Shown piece by piece: positions 8,163-16,047 of a stretch of DNA of 64,000 nt (positions within the stretch are counted from its first letter, which is position 1; every line of letters starts with the position of its first letter). Location: NCBI RefSeq assembly GCF_021216655.1, contig NZ_CP080437.1:1674001-1738000 (forward strand). The letters are read 5' to 3'. Origin of the DNA: Clavibacter michiganensis (lineage in GTDB: Bacteria > Actinomycetota > Actinomycetes > Actinomycetales > Microbacteriaceae). Below the pieces are notes generated by a model. That model worked only from the letters and a program-made list of their open reading frames with translations, searched no databases and had not been told where the DNA came from. A program made the translations under genes and the position numbers.

Positions 8163-8741
8163 GGGTCAGCTCACCGCGGGCGCGTCGGCGCCCGCGCTCA
8201 CGTGAGCGGCCACCCCGGCGTCCGCGGCAGCGGGTGCGAGCTCGGAGATGCGGCGGGGATCGAGGAGGGGCACGGATGCATGCTGGCACGGCACCCGTGG
8301 GCGGCGAGGCCCGTGCTGCCGAGGCCAGCGCGACTCCGCGGGATCACCCATCCCACCGCGCAGGGATTTGACTCCTCCGCCCACCCCGCCCTACGGTCGT
8401 TGAACGTTCAACGAAATAGCGTGGAGTGTCCGAGGGCATTTCGGGACACCCGATCGCAGGCGGTCCGGCAGGCTCATCAGCCGCATCCCGGCACGGTCTC
8501 GAGCAGCGCGGCGTTCGTCCGGCGTCCGATCGCGCATGAGCGGGAGGCGTCGCCGCCGCGCTCGCTGACGGCGTCCGTGGACATGGGCCCTCGACGTCGT
8601 CGAGCCCTCGACGCTCCCCACCGAGATCGCCCGATCGCGCACCGCCGGGATGCGCACGCCGACCACGCACCCCGGCCCCTCGGACCACACGACGCGATCC
8701 CCGCGCTTCCACCACCACCACCGAACAGAGGAGAACCCCGC
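8163..8741. other. Intergenic stretch before DoxX
   Basis: No convincing gene is visible in these 579 bases. On the minus strand a frame from 8384 to 8166 ends four bases before the start of the small membrane-protein gene. Its last 35 codons have coding-like base use, but the first half does not, and no Shine-Dalgarno is seen; it may be a short unannotated peptide or a gene remnant. On the plus strand there is a promoter with an overlapping 18-bp palindrome (8368-8414), and then about 330 bases of leader before the DoxX start with nothing recognisable. Confidence 0.5.
8368..8414 (+). promoter_or_regulatory. Promoter with an 18-bp palindromic operator upstream of DoxX
   Basis: TTGACT at 8368-8373 and TACGGT at 8392-8397 are 18 bases apart, fitting -35 and -10. 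The perfect palindrome TCGTTGAACGTTCAACGA at 8397-8414 covers the transcription start region. A TTGAAC-GTTCAA core is typical of MarR/HxlR-type operators, but no such regulator gene lies nearby. It points toward the DoxX gene 330 bases downstream. Confidence 0.55.
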
Positions 8742-9185
8742 ATGCGCACGCTGCTCCACCCCGCCCGCACGTCGCCCGTCCTCCAGGACGCCGCCCTGCT
8801 CATCGCCCGCGTGGCGATCGGCTTCATCCTGATGGCGCACGGTCTGCAGAAGTTCCTCGACTACACGCTCGACGGCACCGCCGCCTCCTTCACGCAGATG
8901 GGCATCCCGGTCCCGGCCGCGGCGGCGGTCTTCGCCGCGACGGTCGAGACCGTCGGCGGGGCGGCGCTGATCCTCGGACTCCTGACGCCCGTGGTCGCGG
9001 CGCTGAACATCCTCAACCTGCTCGGGGCCTTCGTCATCGTGCACGCCGACAAGGGCGTCTTCGTCGACGGCGGCGGCTACGAGCTCGTGCTCGCCCTGAT
9101 CGCCGGCCTGGTCGTCCTCGTGCTGCTCGGCGCTGGCCGCTTCAGCGTCGACGGGCTCCTCGGCCGACGCACCCGCGCCGCCTGA
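8742..9185 (+). CDS. DoxX family membrane protein
   Basis: This 147-residue integral membrane protein of the DoxX family begins at an ATG behind AGAGGAGA. Four hydrophobic helices are visible: ALLIARVAIGFILMAHGLQKFLDY (about 19-42), AAVFAATVETVGGAALILGLL (about 65-85), VAALNILNLLGAFVIVH and YELVLALIAGLVVLVLLGAG. The AHGLQK and ETVGGAALI motifs are the usual DoxX marks. DoxX proteins are linked to thiol and redox homeostasis in mycobacteria and to quinone-related oxidoreductases elsewhere; here it stands alone. The palindrome about 330 bases upstream suggests repression by a MarR-like regulator. Confidence 0.85.
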   Translation: MRTLLHPARTSPVLQDAALLIARVAIGFILMAHGLQKFLDYTLDGTAASFTQMGIPVPAAAAVFAATVETVGGAALILGLLTPVVAALNILNLLGAFVIVHADKGVFVDGGGYELVLALIAGLVVLVLLGAGRFSVDGLLGRRTRAA

Positions 9186-9197
9186 TCCGACGGGCGG

Positions 9198-9419
9198 CTA
9201 CAGCCCCCGCCGCGCCATCCACCGGTACACGAGGATCCCGATGACGCCGAGCACCATGAGGGCGGGCCCGGTGATGAGGAAGATCGAGCCCAGGTCCCCG
9301 GTCGCGCCGCGGTACGTCGCGACCGCGCCGCCCAGCACCGCGGCCCAGGCCGCCACGCGCCGCGGGAAGTCGAAGCGCTTCGGGCGTCCCGGAGGGCGCT
9401 CGCCCGCGTCATCGCTCAT
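9198..9419 (-). CDS. Small two-helix membrane protein of unknown function
   Basis: This 73-residue ORF has a polar, Pro/Arg-rich N-terminus (GERPPGRPKRFDFPRR), a helix at about 22-40 (VAAWAAVLGGAVATY), and a second helix at about 46-66 (IFLITGPALMVLGVIGILVYRW) ending in ARRGL. Codon use matches its neighbours. It is convergent with DoxX, 12 bases apart. No family is recognised. Confidence 0.55.
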   Translation of the reverse strand: MSDDAGERPPGRPKRFDFPRRVAAWAAVLGGAVATYRGATGDLGSIFLITGPALMVLGVIGILVYRWMARRGL

Positions 9420-9601
9420 CCGGCCGGGCTAGCCGCCGGCTCCCGACGACGGACGCCTCCCGACGTCACCGCGGCGCGCCCGGCCACCCCGCGACCCCGC
9501 ACGGCGCCCCCGCATCCTGCGTACGCTCGTGACAGCGGCCCCGCGGGCCGACGCTGCCCGGATCGGGCACGACGCACCACCACCCACCCCGAGGAGCACC
9601 A

Positions 9602-11848
9602 GTGGACGACGCCATCGAGACGAACGCGATCCCCGAGCCGGAGCCCACGGAGATCACGTACGACGAGGAGCGCTTCCCGGCCCGCCCCGCCCGCCTGCGC
9701 GCGCGTCCGCAGCTGCGCGCCAGCGGGATCCGCCGCTCATCGAACGACCCGCGCGCCGCCGACGCGTCGAACCCCTCCTACGTGGAGTGGCTCCGCCGCC
9801 AGTCGATGCTCGGCGACGCCGACGTGCTGAGCCGCGGCCTCTCCGGATCGCCCAGCATGTGGTCGAACCCGTACGCCCGGCCGGACGCACGGCGCGCCAT
9901 AGACACCGCCTCGGTCTGGTTCACCGCCTACCCGATCTCGCTCATCACGAAGGAGGGCGAGTCGTACCTCGGCGCGCTCGGCGACCCGCAGCTGTGGGAG
10001 ATCTTCCAGTCGATCGGCATCGAGGCCGTGCACACCGGCCCCGTGAAGCTCGCCGGCGGCATCACCGAGTGGTCACAGACCGCGAGCGTCGACGGCCACT
10101 TCGACCGCATCAGCACCCAGATCGACGCCGCGTTCGGCACGGAGGACGAGTTCCGCCGCCTCACCGACGTCGCCGACCAGCACGGCGGCAGCGTCATCGA
10201 CGACATCGTGCCCGGCCACACCGGCAAGGGCGCCGACTTCCGCCTCGCGGAGATGGGCTACAAGGACTTCCCCGGGATCTACCACATGGTCGAGATCCCC
10301 GAGGAGGACTGGGGCCTGCTGCCCGACGTGCTGCCGGGCCGCGACGCCGTGAACCTCGACGTCGCCGCCGAGCAGGCGCTCGCCGACCAGGGCTACATCA
10401 TCGGCCGCCTGCAGCGCGTGATCTTCTACGCGCCGGGCGTCAAGGAGACCAACTGGAGCGCCACCGCGCCCGTGCTCGGCGTCGACGGCCGCACCCGCCG
10501 CTGGGTCTACCTGCACTACTTCAAGCAGGGCCAGCCCTCCATCAACTGGCTCGACCCCACGTTCGCGGGCATGCGCATGGTCATCGGCGACGCGCTGCAC
10601 TCGCTCGGCGACCTCGGCGCGAGCGCGCTGCGGCTCGACGCGAACGGCTTCCTCGGCGTGGAGAAGAGCGTCGAGGGCCCGGCGTGGTCCGAGGGCCACC
10701 CGCTCTCGGAGGCCGCGAACCACCTCATCGCGAGCATGGTGCGCAAGGTCGGCGGGTTCTCCTTCCAGGAGCTGAACCTCACGATGGAGGACATCCGCGA
10801 CACCGGCCGCGTCGGCGCCGACCTCTCCTACGACTTCATCAACCGGCCCGCGTACCAGCACGCGCTGGCGACCGGCGACACCGAGTTCCTGCGCCTCACG
10901 CTCCGCACCTCGCTCGAGGTCGGCGTCGAGCCCGTCACCCTCGTGCACGCGCTCCAGAACCACGACGAGCTCACCTACGAGCTCGTGCACTGGGCGACCG
11001 AGCACTGCGCGGACGTCTTCCCGTTCCGCGGCGACGAGATGACGGGCGCCGACCTCGCGGAGACGATCCGCGGCGACCTCCTCGAGGAGCTCACGGGCGA
11101 CAGCGCCGACTACAACCACGTGTTCACGACGAACGGCATCGCCTGCACCACGGCGTCCGTCATCGCGGCCGCGCAGGGCTTCACGACCCTCGACGCGATC
11201 GGGGAGGACGACGTCGCCGGGATCCGCGCCGCGCACCTCCTGCTCGCCAAGTTCAACGCGTGGCAGCCGGGCGTCTTCGCGCTGTCCGCGTGGGACCTGC
11301 TCGGCGTGCTGCCGCTGCAGGCGTCCCAGGTGGCCGACCTCATCGAGGGCGGCGACACCCGCTGGGTCCACCGCGGCGGGCACGACCTGCTCGACGCGGC
11401 CCCCGAGGCGACCGGATCCGGATCCGGCATGCCCCGCGGCCGCTCGCTGTACGGATCGCTGCCCGCGCAGGTCGACGACCCGTCCTCGTTCGTCTCCGGC
11501 CTCCGCAGCGTGCTCGAGGTGCGCGAGCGCTTCGACGTCGCGCTGGGCACGCAGGTCGACGTCCCCGACGTCGGCCACCCCGGCATGCTCGTGATGGTGC
11601 ACCGCCTCGACAACGGCGACCCGGAGGCCGACGCGCGCCTGCAGCTCACGGTGCTCAACTTCACGGGCGAGTCGATCCTCGCGACCGTCCGCTCCGAGGA
11701 GCTCCCCGCCCGCCGCGTCGTCCGCGACGCGACGACGGGCGAGGAGGTCGGCACGGTCGACGACCTGTCCAGCTTCCCCGTGCAGCTCGAGCCCTACGCG
11801 GGCCTGTTCCTGCTGCTCGACGAGGAGCAGGAGACCGAGGAGGCCTAG
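9602..11848 (+). CDS. GH13 family enzyme, maltose glucosyltransferase/trehalose synthase-like
   Basis: This 748-residue protein starts at a GTG behind GAGGAG. The four conserved alpha-amylase regions are recognisable: [22 protein letters not shown] with nucleophile D346, FQELNL with acid/base E390, and ALQNHDEL with H454/D455. The long N-terminal extension (about 100 residues, including [15 protein letters not shown] and [10 protein letters not shown]) and the C-terminal beta domain (about 640-748) exceed the usual 550-600 residues of TreS. Family membership is clear; the reaction is not. Interconversion of maltose and trehalose, or another alpha-glucosyl transfer, is likely, in the cytoplasm as no signal peptide is present. 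It is a single gene. Confidence 0.72.
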   Translation: MDDAIETNAIPEPEPTEITYDEERFPARPARLRARPQLRASGIRRSSNDPRAADASNPSYVEWLRRQSMLGDADVLSRGLSGSPSMWSNPYARPDARRAIDTASVWFTAYPISLITKEGESYLGALGDPQLWEIFQSIGIEAVHTGPVKLAGGITEWSQTASVDGHFDRISTQIDAAFGTEDEFRRLTDVADQHGGSVIDDIVPGHTGKGADFRLAEMGYKDFPGIYHMVEIPEEDWGLLPDVLPGRDAVNLDVAAEQALADQGYIIGRLQRVIFYAPGVKETNWSATAPVLGVDGRTRRWVYLHYFKQGQPSINWLDPTFAGMRMVIGDALHSLGDLGASALRLDANGFLGVEKSVEGPAWSEGHPLSEAANHLIASMVRKVGGFSFQELNLTMEDIRDTGRVGADLSYDFINRPAYQHALATGDTEFLRLTLRTSLEVGVEPVTLVHALQNHDELTYELVHWATEHCADVFPFRGDEMTGADLAETIRGDLLEELTGDSADYNHVFTTNGIACTTASVIAAAQGFTTLDAIGEDDVAGIRAAHLLLAKFNAWQPGVFALSAWDLLGVLPLQASQVADLIEGGDTRWVHRGGHDLLDAAPEATGSGSGMPRGRSLYGSLPAQVDDPSSFVSGLRSVLEVRERFDVALGTQVDVPDVGHPGMLVMVHRLDNGDPEADARLQLTVLNFTGESILATVRSEELPARRVVRDATTGEEVGTVDDLSSFPVQLEPYAGLFLLLDEEQETEEA

Positions 11849-11900
11849 GCCGCCCGGCCGGGCCCGGCGCCCGCGGGCTCGTCGCGCAGCGGCCGGCGGA

Positions 11901-12437
11901 TCAGCACCACGCCTCGAGGGCGACGTCGCGGATCCGCCGGTCGCGGATGTCCGCCCACTCCACGGCGATCCGCGGCGCGGCGATCGGGTGCCGCACGAGG
12001 TCGACGACCCGGTTCGTGAGGAGCCGCGGCGTCACGCAGCCGGACGCGAGGATCCCCGTCACGGCGACGTCCGCGCCGCGCGTGCGCTCGAGCCCCGCGT
12101 GCTTGCGCACCACCCAGGCATCGAGCGCCCGGAGGTCGGGCCGGATGGCCCCGACGCGCCCACCGACGACGACCACCAGGTGGCGCAGCTGCGGCAGGTG
12201 CTCCGGCACGCGCACGGCGCGGAGGCAGCGCCCGGCGGCGTGCACCCCGCGGATCCCGCCGGCCTGCGCGTCGACGCCCACGACGAGCGCGCGCACGGGA
12301 CGCGGATCCTCCTCATCCCGCTCCTCGAGGGAGGCCAGGAGGTCGGCGAGCGCCGGGATGGCGTCACCCGCGAAGGACATGCGCGGCGTCCGCGGCCGGC
12401 TCGATCCGGCCCACGGGTCGACGAGCGGGGCGCGCAC
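11901..12437 (-). CDS. Unrecognised protein downstream of a LysA-like fragment gene
   Basis: This 178-residue protein has strong GC-rich third positions, so it is very likely a real gene. The GTG start at 12437 lies one base after the stop of the upstream gene, indicating an operon. Visible parts are a Pro/Arg-rich N-terminus, an acidic helix (DAIPALADLLASLEERDEED, about 25-44), then alternating hydrophobic strands and helices (VRALVVGVDAQAGG, LRHLVVVVGGRVGAI) and a positively charged C-terminal part (DIRDRRIRDVALEAWC). No signal peptide or membrane helix is present. I recognise no family; a small alpha/beta fold is the most I can infer. Confidence 0.55.
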   Translation of the reverse strand: MRAPLVDPWAGSSRPRTPRMSFAGDAIPALADLLASLEERDEEDPRPVRALVVGVDAQAGGIRGVHAAGRCLRAVRVPEHLPQLRHLVVVVGGRVGAIRPDLRALDAWVVRKHAGLERTRGADVAVTGILASGCVTPRLLTNRVVDLVRHPIAAPRIAVEWADIRDRRIRDVALEAWC

Positions 12438-12438
12438 C

Positions 12439-12993
12439 TCAGTGCCTCCGCCGGCGACGCGGCGGCACGCGGCGCTCCCCCGCGCCGCGGCCGCCTCGGA
12501 CGCGCCCCGTCCCCACGGGACGCCCGCTCAACCGCACGTCGTGCAGGGCGGGCGATCCCCCGCATGGCACGACGACGAGGTCCCCCACGGCCAGGTCGTC
12601 GGGCAGCGCGACCACGGCCGTCCCCGACGTCGGCGCGGCCGCGACGATCCGCGCCGCAGATCGGCCGCCGACCGCACGGCCGAGGACGCGCGCCTCCGCC
12701 CAGCGCGCGTCCACGCCGTCGAGGTGCCCGTCGACGCACACGACGCGCTCCCCGACGGGGCCCGCGAGGACGGCCGTCACCGCCACGACGACGAGCGCGC
12801 CGCACCCGTCCCCGCCCTCATCCCCGCCCTCGCGGATCCCCGCGGCATCGCCGGAGTGGACGCACGGGGTCCCGCACACCTCCACGAGCCGTCGCATCGA
12901 CACCCCGGCGACCACGACGTCGTCGAGCACGGCGGGGGCGGCCGTGGTCGACGCCCCCAGGCGCTCCGGCGCGACCGCCGCGATCACGCTCAT
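12439..12993 (-). CDS. LysA-like protein lacking the PLP barrel (185 residues)
   Basis: Codon use on this strand is typical of real genes here. Residues about 25-50 (VVVAGVSMRRLVEVCGTP) resemble the N-terminus of diaminopimelate decarboxylase LysA (AGIxLxxLAxxxGTPxxV). Residues about 75-170 resemble its C-terminal beta domain: VVCVDGHLDGVDAR against the VSVDGGMSDNIR of LysA, then LPDDLAVGDLVVVP against VPDDIRPGDLVAVA. About 300 residues of TIM barrel, including the PLP lysine, are absent, and the catalytic CESGD and GAY motifs have decayed to TSGTA and GGS. It cannot be an active decarboxylase. It could be a repurposed domain or a remnant. The similarity was judged by eye. Confidence 0.5.
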   Translation of the reverse strand: MSVIAAVAPERLGASTTAAPAVLDDVVVAGVSMRRLVEVCGTPCVHSGDAAGIREGGDEGGDGCGALVVVAVTAVLAGPVGERVVCVDGHLDGVDARWAEARVLGRAVGGRSAARIVAAAPTSGTAVVALPDDLAVGDLVVVPCGGSPALHDVRLSGRPVGTGRVRGGRGAGERRVPPRRRRRH

Positions 12994-13215
12994 CGCCGCA
13001 CCCCTGCCGAGCCGACGGGGACGGGACGGACGGGGACAGGAGGCACGCGGCACGGGAAGGGCATGCGCCCAGTCCATCCGCCCGCGACCCCGCTGCGCGA
13101 GCGCGCTCACGACACCCCTACGGCTCCCGGCCGGAACCTCACGAGGTCTCGACGCGGCCGGGCCGCGCAGCGTCCGCGGCCCGGGCGTCCGCGCACCTGC
13201 GTGCGATGATGAGCC

Positions 13216-14943
13216 GTGCCCGACTCGCCCTACCGCCCCGCCGAGCACGGGGACGACGGCACGCAGACGACCGGCACCCCGGCTCCCGTGACAGCGGACA
13301 CCGCCCTCGATCCGGACGCGACGCCGACCCGGGCGGCCCAGCGCGCCGACGAGCGCGCCGTCACCGCCCGCGGATCCCGCTTCGACGACCTCTGGGCGCG
13401 TCTCGTCTCCACCCCCGCCCGCCGTCGCGCATGGCACTGGGGCGGCCCGATCGTCATCACGCTGCTCGCGGCGATCCTCCGGATCCAGAGCCTCGGCCAC
13501 CCGGCGACGCTCGTGTTCGACGAGACCTTCTACGTGAAGGACGCGTGGACCCTCCTCAACCTCGGCTACGAGGGCTCGTGGCCCACCGATCCGAACCCCG
13601 ACTTCATCGCCGGGCAGACCGACGGCTACCTGCAGGCGCCCGCGTTCGTGGCGCATCCGCCGCTCGGCAAGTGGATCATCGCGCTCGGCCTCGCGGTCTT
13701 CGGCGCGGCGGATCCGGTGGGCTGGCGCATCGCGACGGCCGTCGTCGGCACGCTCGCGGTCGTCCTCCTCATGCTCATCGCCCGCCGCCTCACGGGCTCC
13801 GCGGTCGTCGCGACGATGGCCGGGTTCCTGTTCGCGATCGACGGCCACGCCATCGTGATGAGCCGCATCGCGCTGCTCGACACGCACGTCATGTTCTTCG
13901 GCCTGCTGGGCTTCGGGGCGATCCTCCTCGACCGCACCTGGCACGAGCGCCGGTTCGAGCGGCTGCTCGCCCTGCGACGCGAGGCCCGTCCCGACGACGC
14001 GCGACCGCTGGAGTTCGGCCCGGTCATCCTCTGGCGTCCATGGCTCATCGCGGCCGGCCTCGCGTTCGGCGCGACCTCCTCGGTGAAGTGGTCGGGCATC
14101 TTCTTCCTCGCGGGCTTCGGCCTCTACGTGGTGCTCACCGACATGCTGCTGCGCCGCCGCCACGGGCTCGCCGCGTGGTTCACGGCGGGCGCCGCGGTCC
14201 AGGGTCCCGTCTCCTTCCTCCTCCTCGTCCCGCCCGCGATCGCCGCGTTCCTCGCCTCCTACGCGGGCTGGTTCGCCACCTCGAACGGGTACTTCCGGAA
14301 CTGGGCGGCCGAGGGCGCGAACGCCTGGCAAGGCGGGCTCGCGTGGGTGCCCCTGTCGATCCAGAGCCTCTGGCACTACCTCGCGCAGCAGTACGCGTTC
14401 AACGTGGGGCTCGACGTCACGCACCCGTACCGGGCGGATCCGCGGCTCTGGCTGCTCCTCTACCGGCCGACGCAGTTCTACTACGAGGGCTACGGCTACG
14501 GGGAGTCGGGCTGCACGATCGACGCGTGCTCGGCGTCCATCACCTCGATCGCGAACCCCATCATCTGGTGGCTCTCGGTGGCCGCGATGCTGTACCTCGT
14601 CTACCGGCTCGCCGCCCGCCGCGAGTGGCGCGTGGGCCTGGTGCTGATGGGCATGGTCGTCGGGTACCTGCCGTGGCTGCTCTACGTGAACCGCACGGTC
14701 TTCCAGTTCTACTCGATCGCCTTCGAGCCGTACCTCATCCTGTGCCTCGCGATGGTGCTCGGCATGATCCTCGGCGACCGCGGCGATCCGCGGCCCCGCC
14801 GCACGCGCGGCGTCGTGATCGTGGGCGTGATCCTCGTCGTGTGCGCCCTCGTCAGCGCGTTCTTCTACCCGCTGTGGACCGGCCAGCTCGTGCCCACCTG
14901 GTTCTGGCGGCTGCACGCGTGGATCCCCTCGGGCTGGATCTGA
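13216..14943 (+). CDS. pmt: Dolichyl-phosphate-mannose--protein mannosyltransferase
   Basis: This 575-residue GT39-type membrane glycosyltransferase transfers mannose from polyprenyl phosphate to Ser/Thr of proteins being exported. After a soluble N-terminus of about 70 residues come about ten transmembrane helices. The catalytic DE pair of the first extracytoplasmic loop is D102-E103 in LVFDETFYVKDAWTLL. Other family marks are the HPPLGKWIIALG segment, SSVKWSGIFF, and a late loop with HPYRADPRLWLLLYRPTQFYY and a Cys-containing stretch (GESGCTIDACSASI). It starts at a GTG with no clear Shine-Dalgarno. Its stop and the next ATG overlap by one base (TGATG), so it is co-transcribed with the YeiH gene. 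Confidence 0.93.
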   Translation: MPDSPYRPAEHGDDGTQTTGTPAPVTADTALDPDATPTRAAQRADERAVTARGSRFDDLWARLVSTPARRRAWHWGGPIVITLLAAILRIQSLGHPATLVFDETFYVKDAWTLLNLGYEGSWPTDPNPDFIAGQTDGYLQAPAFVAHPPLGKWIIALGLAVFGAADPVGWRIATAVVGTLAVVLLMLIARRLTGSAVVATMAGFLFAIDGHAIVMSRIALLDTHVMFFGLLGFGAILLDRTWHERRFERLLALRREARPDDARPLEFGPVILWRPWLIAAGLAFGATSSVKWSGIFFLAGFGLYVVLTDMLLRRRHGLAAWFTAGAAVQGPVSFLLLVPPAIAAFLASYAGWFATSNGYFRNWAAEGANAWQGGLAWVPLSIQSLWHYLAQQYAFNVGLDVTHPYRADPRLWLLLYRPTQFYYEGYGYGESGCTIDACSASITSIANPIIWWLSVAAMLYLVYRLAARREWRVGLVLMGMVVGYLPWLLYVNRTVFQFYSIAFEPYLILCLAMVLGMILGDRGDPRPRRTRGVVIVGVILVVCALVSAFFYPLWTGQLVPTWFWRLHAWIPSGWI

Positions 14944-15947
14944 TGCCCGCCACCGCCACGCGCCTCCACCCCGCGCTCCCCGGCCTCGGCGCCGCGGCGG
15001 CGGCCGCCCTCATCGCGTGGGCCGTCCACGCGCTCGTCCCGGCGATCCCCCTGCTCACGGTCGCGGTGGCGCTCGGCATCGTCGCGGCGCAGATCCCGGC
15101 GGCCCGGCCCGCGCTCACCGGTGCGCTCAAGCCCGGACTCACGCTCGCGTCCAAGCGGCTGATGCGGATCGGCGTGGTGCTCCTCGGACTCCAGCTCGGC
15201 CTCTCCGACATCGTCGGGCTCGGCTGGCGCGCGGTGCTGCTCGTCGTCGCGGTCGTGGTCCTCGCGTTCGCGGGCACCTACGCGATCGCCCGCGCGCTCC
15301 GGATGCCCGGCCAGCAGCCGCTCCTCCTCGCCACCGGCTTCTCGATCTGCGGCGCGAGCGCGATCGGCGCGATGGCCGGCGTCACGCGCGCGAAGCCCGC
15401 CGACCAGGGCGCGCCCGTCGCCCTCGTCACGCTGTGCGGCACGCTGGCGATCGCCGTGCTGCCACCGCTCGCGGGCCCGCTCGGCCTCGACGACGTCGCG
15501 TTCGGGCACTGGGTGGGCGCGGGCGTGCACGACGTGGGGCAGGTCGTCGCGACCGCCCAGATCGCGGGATCCGCCGCCCTCACCATCGCGATCGCCGTCA
15601 AGCTCACGCGCGTGCTGCTGCTCGCGCCCGTGGTCGCCGTCGCCGGCGTCGTGATGCGCCGCCGCGAGGGCCGGGTCGAGGGCGCTGCGCGTCCGCCGAT
15701 CGTGCCGCTGTTCGTGCTCGGGTTCCTCGCGGCCGTGCTCGTCCGCACCTTCGTGCCGCTCCCGGTCGGCGTGCTCGACGCGGCCCAGGTCGTGCAGACC
15801 GCGCTGCTGGCGATCGCGCTCGTGGCGCTCGGATCCGCGTTGCGCCTCCGCGAGCTCGTCGGCCAGGGCGGGTCCGCGCTCGCCGCCGGCCTCCTCTCCT
15901 GGGCGCTGATCGCGGGCCTGGCGCTCGCGGCCGTGCGCCTGTCCTGA
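14943..15947 (+). CDS. YeiH family putative sulfate exporter (UPF0324)
   Basis: This 334-residue membrane protein has ten or eleven hydrophobic helices. The YeiH/UPF0324 signature is present: LMRIGVVLLGLQLGLSDI, then GFSICGASAIGAMAGVTRAK, then GAGVHDVGQVVATAQIAG. Family members are called putative sulfate or sulfonate exporters, but the substrate is weakly documented. The ATG overlaps the stop of the mannosyltransferase gene. About 100 bases later metY begins on the same strand, so a sulfur link is possible but not proven. Confidence 0.85.
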   Translation: MPATATRLHPALPGLGAAAAAALIAWAVHALVPAIPLLTVAVALGIVAAQIPAARPALTGALKPGLTLASKRLMRIGVVLLGLQLGLSDIVGLGWRAVLLVVAVVVLAFAGTYAIARALRMPGQQPLLLATGFSICGASAIGAMAGVTRAKPADQGAPVALVTLCGTLAIAVLPPLAGPLGLDDVAFGHWVGAGVHDVGQVVATAQIAGSAALTIAIAVKLTRVLLLAPVVAVAGVVMRRREGRVEGAARPPIVPLFVLGFLAAVLVRTFVPLPVGVLDAAQVVQTALLAIALVALGSALRLRELVGQGGSALAAGLLSWALIAGLALAAVRLS

Positions 15948-16034
15948 TCCGCCGGCTGCCACCGCTCGCGCGCGCATGTCGCCGCGCATGTCGCCGCATT
16001 ACGGCCCGGCCGGGGAACCGTCGGGAGCGCGGGC

Positions 16035-16040
16035 TAGCGT
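16035..16040 (+). promoter_or_regulatory. -10 element, leaderless start of metY
   Basis: TAGCGT ends seven bases before the ATG at 16048 and no Shine-Dalgarno is present. Use of this site also argues against the earlier in-frame ATG at 15976. A 15-base direct repeat lies just upstream (about 15970-16000). Confidence 0.5.
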
Positions 16041-16047
16041 CGACCCC

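Noticed and set aside
8166..8384. 72-codon minus-strand ORF upstream of the small membrane protein
   Set aside because: Only its second half has coding bias, it has no ribosome site and no recognisable family; kept as part of the intergenic description.
11849..11900. Terminator between the GH13 gene and the convergent orphan gene
   Set aside because: The stretch is very GC-rich with several short overlapping inverted repeats but no single clear hairpin.
12439..14916. Minus-strand open frame of 825 codons opposite the mannosyltransferase gene
   Set aside because: Beyond 12993 it is Glu/Arg/Asp/His-rich antisense of the mannosyltransferase; only the last 185 codons look like a gene.
9529..15947. 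Very long open frames on the plus strand across 9.5-15.9 kb in other frames
   Set aside because: They are Arg/Pro/Ala-rich shadows of the GH13, mannosyltransferase and YeiH genes, a usual effect of GC-rich third codon positions.
15948..16047. SAM riboswitch or T-box before metY
   Set aside because: Only 100 bases separate YeiH and metY, no suitable hairpins are seen, and the -10 element seven bases before the start implies no leader.
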